From Paludibacteraceae bacterium (GTDB taxonomy: Bacteria > Bacteroidota > Bacteroidia > Bacteroidales > Paludibacteraceae), in NCBI GenBank assembly GCA_017480285.1, contig JAFVAX010000023.1:1-36117 (forward strand): a stretch of 36,117 nucleotides of DNA, in the 5' to 3' direction. Positions 30,506 to 36,117 of the stretch are shown piece by piece (within the stretch, counting starts at the first letter, position 1; each line of letters starts with the position of its first letter). A model generated the notes under the pieces. That model saw nothing but the letters and a program-made list of their open reading frames with translations. It was not told where the DNA came from and searched no databases. The translations under genes were made by a program, and so were the position numbers.

Positions 30506-31669
30506 ATGACCCAACCCATTCACATCGTTATGACGCCGACACGCAATGAGGCGTGGGTGATACGGGCGTTTTTGGAATCCACCATCCGTTGGGCGGATTA
30601 TGTAATCATCTGCGATCAGTTCTCAACCGACGGAACACGAGAGATTGTCGCTGAATATGCAGAACAGACCGCTACGCTGACGACTGTTGGACCGTCTTCG
30701 GATGTTGGACCGTCTTCGGATGTTGGACCGTCTTCGGATGTTGGACCGTCTTTGGATGTTGGACCGTCTTTGGATGTTGGACCATCTTCGACTGTAGGAT
30801 CGTCATCGACTGTTGGAAAGAAACGAGCAGAAGTGATTCTCATCGACAATCCAAACACGGAGTTTAATGAGGCGGAGCGACAACGAATACTTGTTGCCAA
30901 AGCGCGTGAGGTGGCGGCAGGACGAGATACGCTACTCTGGGGATTAGATGCTGATGAATTACTTGCAGCAAATGCTTTTTCAACAGACGATTGGCAGAAA
31001 ATCATGCATTCCAACCCCGGTGCGGTGTTCTGGTTCAAATGGGCACAACTGATGTACGATAAAAAGCATTACTATAACAACCACGACTCGTACCCGTGGC
31101 TGTTTCACGATGATGGGGTAGAGCCGCATGGTAATTATGTGCGGACAATGCACTCTATGCGTATTCCATACCCCTTGGACGAACACGATATGACTTATGT
31201 TGAAGATTTCCGGGTTCTGCATCTTGGTCCGGCGCCGCTTAACAGAGTGAAAGCCAAAGAGCGGTTCTATATGTTTGTTGATTGGCAGGTGAATCATCGT
31301 CCGCCTTATTCATTAGGTCGCGCCTATATCGGGAGTAATACATATCCAAAAGAGCAGTTTGATTTGCCACAAGAGTGGATATATACCAAAGAGAAAGATG
31401 GGTGGAGCTTCTGGGAAAATGTCGAATTAGACGAGACGCATTGTTGGATGGACGATTATATTTATGAGCGGTTGGACAAATACCCGATGAAAACGCTTGC
31501 TAAACTACAAATTTGGACGCCGGAGTTCTTGGAGTACTACCACATAAAAGATCCGCGTCCGTGGTATGTGAAACTCGTTCATCTATATATTGATAAGACG
31601 CGATCTAATAGGAGGAATATATTGGTTCGAGCCATCGATAAGGCTCTACGCAAATTTGTAAAAAATTAA
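30506..31669 (+). CDS. Family 2-like glycosyltransferase with an in-frame hexapeptide minisatellite
   Basis: The 387-residue cytosolic enzyme starts MTQPIHIVMTPTRNEAWVIR and has the motif ICDQFSTDGTREIV (~36-48) and a D-x-D site in WGLDADELL (Asp148, Asp150). Between these, residues 61-102 are seven copies of V-G-P-S-S-D or variants, encoded by an 18-bp tandem repeat. Related enzymes have only a short loop at that place. The C-terminal half is rich in Trp, Tyr and His (KWAQLMYDKKHYYNN, RVLHLGPAPLNRV). It probably adds a sugar to a surface glycan. It is the intact version of the gene whose first ~14 codons are found as remnants at 26564 and 30242. A small ORF follows 12 nt later. Confidence 0.88.
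   Translation: MTQPIHIVMTPTRNEAWVIRAFLESTIRWADYVIICDQFSTDGTREIVAEYAEQTATLTTVGPSSDVGPSSDVGPSSDVGPSLDVGPSLDVGPSSTVGSSSTVGKKRAEVILIDNPNTEFNEAERQRILVAKAREVAAGRDTLLWGLDADELLAANAFSTDDWQKIMHSNPGAVFWFKWAQLMYDKKHYYNNHDSYPWLFHDDGVEPHGNYVRTMHSMRIPYPLDEHDMTYVEDFRVLHLGPAPLNRVKAKERFYMFVDWQVNHRPPYSLGRAYIGSNTYPKEQFDLPQEWIYTKEKDGWSFWENVELDETHCWMDDYIYERLDKYPMKTLAKLQIWTPEFLEYYHIKDPRPWYVKLVHLYIDKTRSNRRNILVRAIDKALRKFVKN
30686..30811 (+). repeat. 18-bp in-frame tandem repeat (seven units) inside a glycosyltransferase gene
   Basis: The unit GTTGGACCGTCTTCGGAT starts at 30686, 30704, 30722, 30740, 30758, 30776 and 30794. The first three are identical, the next two carry TTG for TCG, and the last two are more diverged. 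As the unit is six codons, changes in copy number keep the reading frame. Confidence 0.95.
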
Positions 31670-31681
31670 AAACCGACAGTT

Positions 31682-31900
31682 ATGTTCAAATACACTAAAA
31701 GACTTCTCTCTGACATTCGTTTCTGGTGTCGGGAAATCCAAATTCGCAGAAAAGAAAATGCCGAATTGGAGCGCATTGAAGATGAGGCTCTTGGCGGACA
31801 GACCCATTCTATGGCGGGTTTCAACTGTTACCAAACAATAAATCATAATCGTCAAGAACGCAAACGCTTGCATAAGGAAAGGCTTGCTGCTATAAGTTAG
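31682..31900 (+). CDS. Small basic coiled-coil-like protein (72 aa), function unknown
   Basis: The frame encodes MFKYTKRLLSDIRFWCREIQ followed by a highly charged Arg/Glu/Lys-rich stretch, GGQTHSMAGFNCYQ in the middle and RQERKRLHKERLAAIS at the end. It starts 12 nt after the glycosyltransferase stop on the same strand, so the two are probably translated from one mRNA. No signal peptide or membrane helix is present, and a short amphipathic helix pair is likely. I do not recognise the family. A second stretch at 32074-32108 (RRNNIERKRLN) resembles its C-terminal part and may be a remnant of a second copy. Confidence 0.6.
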   Translation: MFKYTKRLLSDIRFWCREIQIRRKENAELERIEDEALGGQTHSMAGFNCYQTINHNRQERKRLHKERLAAIS

Positions 31901-32116
31901 TGATATTTGTGGTCTTGCCAACGAAGCGTAATCGCAAAATTGTCATATTGGATGGCAACGAACTGCCTTGGATGAATGATGAAGGAGTTATGTTTATTGG
32001 TGTTATCCCATTTTTATTGGATAGAGACCTGCTACATTTATAATTACAAAAGTTGGACTGATATAAGACCCAACAGACGCAATAATATTGAGCGCAAACG
32101 CTTGAATAATTTTAAT
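31901..32116 (+). other. Gene-free stretch with possible coding remnants
   Basis: The frame after 31901 reads LPTKRNRKIVILDGNELPWM and ends DRDLLHL-stop with no good start. Farther on, NNIERKRLN echoes the end of the preceding small ORF. The stretch lies between that ORF and the terminator at 32117. I take it as decayed coding sequence but cannot assign a family. Confidence 0.35.
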
Positions 32117-32153
32117 ATACGAAGTACGCACCAAAATAATGCGTACTTCGTAT
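32117..32153. terminator. Terminator between the glycosyltransferase operon and transketolase
   Basis: A 14-bp perfect stem (ATACGAAGTACGCA at 32117-32130 with 32140-32153) with a 9-nt loop is followed by TTTATTT on the plus strand. It mainly ends plus-strand transcription and may also serve the convergent transketolase gene. Confidence 0.82.
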
Positions 32154-32194
32154 TTTATTTCAGAATATACTTGTTTTTCAAGCAGGGCTCTGAC

Positions 32195-34210
32195 TTATTT
32201 TCCAAGCAGGGCTTTGACTTGTTTTACAACATTCTCTGGTGTGAAACCGAGTTTCTCGTCAAGCACTTTGTAAGGTGCGGAGAAGCCGAAACTCTCAAGT
32301 CCCCATATACTGCCGTTCTCGCCTACAAGTCCTTCGAGATTAACAGGCAGACCTGCTGTGAGGCCAAAGCGTTTCACACCGTGAGGCAATACTTCGTCTT
32401 GATACTCTTTCGGTTGGTTGCGGAACACGCCTTCCGACGGAACGCTTACCACTTGCACTTTGAGACCTTCTTCACGGAGTAGGGAAGCACCGGCAACAAG
32501 CGTTGATACTTCCGAACCGGTAGCAAGCAATACTACATCAGGTTTATCGGCTTTCTCAACTATGTAAGCACCTTTTTGGAACAGTTCCCAACTGTGGAAA
32601 GGAAGTTCGGGTATGTCTTGTCGCGAGAGGATAAGTGCGGTCGGCGTTGCCGTGTTCTCCATAGCCATACGCCAAGCCATCGTTGTCTCTTCGGCATCGG
32701 CAGGACGAAGCACAAGCATTGAGTTCTTGCCGTGGTGGTTGTGCAGTTTCTCCATAAGACGAATCTGTGCCTCTTGCTCAACAGGCTCGTGAGTAGGACC
32801 GTCTTCGCCTACACGGAAAGCGTCGTGTGTCCAGATGAACTTGACAGGCAGTTCCATCAGTGCTGCCATACGGACTGCAGGTTTCATATAGTCGGAGAAA
32901 ACGAAGAATGTTCCACAAGCGGGGATAACGCCACCGTGCATCTGCATACCCATGATAACACATGCCATAGTCAGTTCGGCAACGCCGGCTTGCAGGAAAG
33001 CACCTGAGAAATCGCCTTTGAGGAATGCATGAGTTTTCTTGAGGAAACCGTCGGTCTTGTCGGAGTTCGACAGGTCGGCTGACGAGACAATCATATTCCC
33101 GACTTGCTCAGCAAGAACGGAAAGGACGGTAGCAGAAGCACCACGCGTTGCGGCACCGGCTTTCTGCTGAACCTTCGACCAATCGACTTCGGGAGCCTCG
33201 CCTGAGAAATACTTCTCATATTGTGCTGCAAGTTCGGGGTTGGCTTTTTGCCATTCGTGGAACTCGGCATAGCGTGCATTGGTTATCTCGCGAAGTTCGA
33301 TAGCGCGTTGTTCATACAGTTTCTTAACATCGTCGAAGATGACGAACGGGTTTTCGGGGTTGCCACCAAGATTACGCACTGTCGCTTCGAACGAAGCACC
33401 TGACTTGCCGAGCGGAGTGCCGTGTGTTGCGCACTGATGTTCAAACGATTTGCCTTCGGCGGTGAGCGCACCTTTGCCCATTATGGTACGACCAATGATA
33501 AGCGACGGACGTTCTTTTTCTTCTTTGGCATTGTCAAGAGCGTGGCGAATCTCTACAGGGTCGTTGCCGTTGATGGTTTGTACATACCAGCCCCAAGCCT
33601 CATATTTCTTTGCTACATCTTCGCTTGTTACATCGCGTGTCTCGGTTGAGAGTTGTATCTCGTTGGAGTCGTAGAACATAACGAGGTTGTCGAGTCCGAG
33701 GTGTCCTGCCAAACGACCTGCGCCTTGTGATATCTCTTCCTGAACGCCACCATCGGAGATGAAAGCATAAATGGTTTGGTTCATTACTTGTCCGAAGCGT
33801 GCTTTGAGGAATTTGGCGGCTATGGCGGCACCTACTGCGAAGGTATGACCTTGACCGAGCGGACCTGAAGTGTTTTCTATTCCGCGATTGATGTCTCTCT
33901 CAGGGTGTCCGGGCGTTACGCTTCCCCACTGACGGAGGTTCTGTAAGTCTTCAAGTGTAAATTTACCGGCAAGAGTGAGTTGAGCGTAGAGCATAGGAGC
34001 CATGTGCCCGGGGTCGAGGAAGAAGCGGTCTCTGCCCTCCCAAGCGGGATTCTCAGGGTCATATACAAGATATTCGGAGAAAAGCACATTGATAAAATCT
34101 GCGCCACCCATAGCACCGCCCGGGTGTCCTGATTTGGCTTTTTCAACAGCGGCTGCCGCAAGAATACGGATATTGTCAGCCGCACGGGTAAGAAGTTCCG
34201 GTTTGTTCAT
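32195..34210 (-). CDS. tkt: Transketolase
   Basis: This thiamine diphosphate enzyme of the non-oxidative pentose phosphate pathway transfers two-carbon ketol units between sugar phosphates. The 671-residue protein has normal length. The N-terminal domain holds KSGHPGGAMGGADF and the cofactor motif AFISDGGVQEEISQ (where most enzymes read GDG; I believe SDG is common in Bacteroidales). The pyrimidine domain has WTHDAFRVGEDGPTHEPVEQ with its catalytic Glu and His residues. The C-terminal domain has VLLATGSEVSTLV. The promoter is at 34284-34315, with a stem-loop at the very 5' end of the mRNA. Confidence 0.96.
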   Translation of the reverse strand: MNKPELLTRAADNIRILAAAAVEKAKSGHPGGAMGGADFINVLFSEYLVYDPENPAWEGRDRFFLDPGHMAPMLYAQLTLAGKFTLEDLQNLRQWGSVTPGHPERDINRGIENTSGPLGQGHTFAVGAAIAAKFLKARFGQVMNQTIYAFISDGGVQEEISQGAGRLAGHLGLDNLVMFYDSNEIQLSTETRDVTSEDVAKKYEAWGWYVQTINGNDPVEIRHALDNAKEEKERPSLIIGRTIMGKGALTAEGKSFEHQCATHGTPLGKSGASFEATVRNLGGNPENPFVIFDDVKKLYEQRAIELREITNARYAEFHEWQKANPELAAQYEKYFSGEAPEVDWSKVQQKAGAATRGASATVLSVLAEQVGNMIVSSADLSNSDKTDGFLKKTHAFLKGDFSGAFLQAGVAELTMACVIMGMQMHGGVIPACGTFFVFSDYMKPAVRMAALMELPVKFIWTHDAFRVGEDGPTHEPVEQEAQIRLMEKLHNHHGKNSMLVLRPADAEETTMAWRMAMENTATPTALILSRQDIPELPFHSWELFQKGAYIVEKADKPDVVLLATGSEVSTLVAGASLLREEGLKVQVVSVPSEGVFRNQPKEYQDEVLPHGVKRFGLTAGLPVNLEGLVGENGSIWGLESFGFSAPYKVLDEKLGFTPENVVKQVKALLGK

Positions 34211-34251
34211 ATAAAAATATGGATTTAAGGTTAAAAAAACTAAATTAAAAA

Positions 34252-34282
34252 GGCATAAAGTACTTTTTTTGCACTTTATGCC
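34252..34282 (-). promoter_or_regulatory. Stem-loop at the 5' end of the transketolase mRNA
   Basis: A 10-bp perfect stem (GGCATAAAGT on the minus strand, 34273-34282, with 34252-34261) starts at the predicted transcription start and is followed by TTTTTAATTT. It could protect the 5' end of the mRNA or act as an attenuator-like terminator before the ATG at 34210. Confidence 0.6.
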
Positions 34283-34283
34283 A

Positions 34284-34315
34284 CAAAGATACTAATTTTT
34301 CTTTTCTTTTGCAAA
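34284..34315 (-). promoter_or_regulatory. Promoter of transketolase
   Basis: On the minus strand this is TTTG (34312-34315), 20 nt, TATCTTTG (34284-34291), an exact consensus match. It leaves a ~70-nt leader. A short tandem run of ATTATTA units (34376-34400) lies further upstream, near the end of gdhA. Confidence 0.82.
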
Positions 34316-34413
34316 TTTTTTTCCTCATGATACACATCGTGGGGCTGTGCAGGATGATGGAGAACCACAATGCAATATTAATTATTAATTATTAATTATC
34401 AACTATTAACTAA

Positions 34414-35769
34414 CTAAACAATGCCTTGTTCAACCATAGCATTTGCTACTTTTATAAATCCGGCAATGTTTGCACCCTTCACATAGTTGATATATCCGTC
34501 TTCTTCCGTGCCATATTTAATGCAGGCGGCGTGGATGTCTGACATTATGCGGTGCAGGTGTGCATCCACTTCTTCGCTTGTCCAACTCTGACGAATAGAG
34601 TTCTGCGTCATCTCTAATCCTGAGGTTGCAACGCCACCGGCATTACTTGCTTTGCCCGGGCTATAGAGTATCTTGGCATTTTGGAATATGGCGATGGCTT
34701 CGGGCGTTGATGGCATGTTGGCACCTTCGGTAACGCAGTAGCAACCGTTATTGACAAGTCGCTCAGCATCGTCTTTTTCAATCTCGTTTTGTGTGGCGCA
34801 AGGCATGGCAATATCGCATTTTATTCGCCACGGACGCTCGCTGGCAAAGTACTGTGCCGACGGGAAACGCTTCACATATTCGCTTATTCTGCCACGGCGG
34901 ATATTCTTCAGTTCGAAAACGAAATTAAGTTTTTCTTCGGTGAGTCCTTCGGGGTCGTACATAAATCCGTCGCTGTCGGAAAGTGTAACGACTTTTGCCC
35001 CGAGGCGCATGGCTTTTTGTGCGGCGTATTGTGCCACATTGCCAGCGCCGGAGATGCAAACTGTTTGTCCTTCAAACGATTTGCCGCGTGTAGCGAGCAT
35101 CTCTTGTGCGAAATAGCAAGCCCCATAACCTGTTGCTTCTGGACGAAGGCGACTGCCACCCCAGTACTGACCTTTGCCGGTGAGGGTGCCGGTAAACTCA
35201 TCACGAAGGCGTTTGTACTGCCCGAACAAGTAACCCACTTCTCTGCCGCCAACACCTATATCGCCTGCCGGTACATCGGTGTCAGCACCGATATGACGGA
35301 ACAGTTCCGACATAAAACTCTGGCAGAAACGCATCACTTCTGCATCGGATTTTCCGCGTGGAGAGAAGTCCGAACCGCCTTTCGCACCGCCCATAGGCAG
35401 TGTGGTGAGCGAGTTCTTGAAGGTCTGCTCAAAGGCGAGGAACTTCATAATACTGAGTGTTACGGAAGCGTGAAAACGGATACCACCTTTGTATGGTCCG
35501 ATAGCGGAGTTCATCTGCACGCGGAAACCACGGTTGATTTGCACTTCGCCTTGGTCGTCCACCCACGGAACACGGAACATTATAACACGCTCCGGTTCAA
35601 CCATACGCTCTAATACCTTTTGTTCGCGAAGGTACGGATACTTCATAATATAGGGAGCAACGCTCTCTACAACTTCGCTGACAGCCTGGTGAAACTCTTT
35701 TTCACCCGGGTTTTTACGGATAAGTTCAGCCATGAACTTATCAACATACTGACGAGTCTGTTTGTCCAT
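34414..35769 (-). CDS. gdhA: NADP-type glutamate dehydrogenase
   Basis: It interconverts 2-oxoglutarate plus ammonium and glutamate, and in Bacteroidales is a main route of ammonium assimilation. The 451-residue length matches the hexameric class I enzymes (E. coli GdhA has 447). The substrate-binding region reads GPYKGGIRFH and LPMGGAKGGSDF with its active-site lysine. PAGDIGVGGREVGYLFGQYK follows, and the Rossmann-fold motif is ISGAGNVAQYAAQKA. The C-terminal part includes EGANMPSTPEA and ASNAGGVATSGLEMTQNS. The ATG at 35769 begins MDKQTRQYVDKFM. The 133-bp gap to the upstream gene is very AT-rich and shows no clear consensus promoter. Coenzyme choice is inferred from family membership. Confidence 0.96.
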   Translation of the reverse strand: MDKQTRQYVDKFMAELIRKNPGEKEFHQAVSEVVESVAPYIMKYPYLREQKVLERMVEPERVIMFRVPWVDDQGEVQINRGFRVQMNSAIGPYKGGIRFHASVTLSIMKFLAFEQTFKNSLTTLPMGGAKGGSDFSPRGKSDAEVMRFCQSFMSELFRHIGADTDVPAGDIGVGGREVGYLFGQYKRLRDEFTGTLTGKGQYWGGSRLRPEATGYGACYFAQEMLATRGKSFEGQTVCISGAGNVAQYAAQKAMRLGAKVVTLSDSDGFMYDPEGLTEEKLNFVFELKNIRRGRISEYVKRFPSAQYFASERPWRIKCDIAMPCATQNEIEKDDAERLVNNGCYCVTEGANMPSTPEAIAIFQNAKILYSPGKASNAGGVATSGLEMTQNSIRQSWTSEEVDAHLHRIMSDIHAACIKYGTEEDGYINYVKGANIAGFIKVANAMVEQGIV

Positions 35770-35902
35770 TTTGAAATAAAAATTAAATTGGTATTTATTT
35801 GATTTGTATTTTTTTGTTTAATTTTGTATTATAACATCCTCATTTTTTTAGATATAATACTAATAGAGAGAATATTGAAATGATAGATATTATGTTTGGC
35901 TT

Positions 35903-36117
35903 CTACAATGTAACTGTACTATAAATAAAGTGTTGCAAAATTTCCTTTTTACCATTATTTATTTGATATATTTCGTTGAGTTTACCGTTTTCATCGTAGT
36001 CGTAATATGTTGTTATACCTCTTGCATCGGTTTTTGTTTTTATGCCAATGTGTGGCAGATATGTATATGTTTCGGTTTGATTTGCAGTTTTTGTTTTTAT
36101 CAGATAAATGTCGTCCC
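35903..36117 (-). CDS. C-terminal end of a YD-repeat (RHS-like) protein, N-terminus beyond right edge
   Basis: The minus-strand frame is open from the right edge to a TAG at 35903-35905, giving 71 codons. It reads YTYLPHIGIKTKTDARGITT followed by YYDYDENGKLNEI and a short polar tail. The D-A-R-G-I-T-T-Y-Y-D-Y-D-x-x-G-K-L pattern is the YD repeat found at the ends of many large secreted Bacteroidota proteins. The toxin or variable end seen in some RHS proteins is absent here; the protein stops ~25 residues after the last repeat. Only the tail is visible, so size and role cannot be judged. Confidence 0.75.
   Translation of the reverse strand, partial: DDIYLIKTKTANQTETYTYLPHIGIKTKTDARGITTYYDYDENGKLNEIYQINNGKKEILQHFIYSTVTL

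Noticed and set aside
32195..34210. SDG instead of GDG in the transketolase cofactor motif as a loss-of-function sign
   Set aside because: All other catalytic motifs are intact, and I believe SDG is usual in Bacteroidales transketolases.
34789..35613. 274-codon plus-strand frame opposite gdhA
   Set aside because: Antisense shadow of a clear glutamate dehydrogenase; no family resemblance.

Overview
The window is a piece of a chromosome from an anaerobic member of the Bacteroidota, most likely order Bacteroidales. The evidence is an oxygen-independent ribonucleotide reductase (nrdD), Bacteroidales-type versions of topA, gyrA, htpG, transketolase and glutamate dehydrogenase, and no Shine-Dalgarno sequences. 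Ten or more promoters also fit the phylum's own consensus, TTTG, 19-20 nt, then TAnnTTTG. These promoters were used below to decide several gene starts. The species cannot be named from the sequence alone.

Layout. (a) 1-5,160, accessory and repeat-rich: the N-terminal 922 codons of a very large secreted repeat protein (minus strand, running off the left edge), a leader full of tandem repeats, two tiny ITLxY-type ORFs, a small surface-type protein with a C-terminal anchor, and a 237-bp element bounded by perfect 26-bp inverted repeats. (b) 5,165-17,324, core housekeeping: nrdD (+); an apparent gyrA-TPR protein-topA operon (-); a second C-terminally anchored Ser/Tyr-rich surface protein (-); and htpG (-) with an array of eleven CTAG motifs at 9-bp spacing in its leader. 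(c) 17,639-22,755 (+): an FHS-type sugar transporter, dinB, a beta-carbonic anhydrase and an AlkD-like DNA alkylation repair protein; then dispersed repeats that have cut off the front of a peroxiredoxin gene; then an ADP-ribosylglycohydrolase. (d) 22,822-25,119: tRNA-Pro(CGG), an SPFH/prohibitin gene divergent from a small secreted beta-repeat protein, and an acyl-ACP thioesterase. (e) 25,230-32,153, decayed glycan-synthesis locus: a structured non-coding RNA with its own promoter and terminator, two intact GT2-like glycosyltransferases (one with an in-frame 18-bp minisatellite), remnants of at least three further glycosyltransferase genes, a duplicated ~118-bp segment, two AAA+ ATPase genes on the other strand, and a small basic ORF. 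(f) 32,195-35,769 (-): transketolase and NADP-type glutamate dehydrogenase, followed at the right edge by the C-terminal end of a YD-repeat (RHS-like) protein.

How it fits together. The core genes cover nucleotide reduction, DNA supercoiling, protein folding, pentose phosphate and ammonium assimilation. The accessory genes concern the cell surface: carbohydrate-binding-like repeat proteins, anchored Ser-rich proteins and glycosyltransferases. Almost every accessory segment carries tandem or inverted repeats, which suggests active remodelling.

The best candidates for something new are the ~315-nt rod-shaped RNA at 25,270-25,585, the glycosyltransferase graveyard with phased repeats around the ATPase genes, the minisatellite inside a glycosyltransferase catalytic domain, the repeat-filled leader of the giant surface protein, and the pair of proteins sharing a PIG-W-transmembrane-basic C-terminus. 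No CRISPR array, rRNA, integrase or complete insertion sequence was seen.
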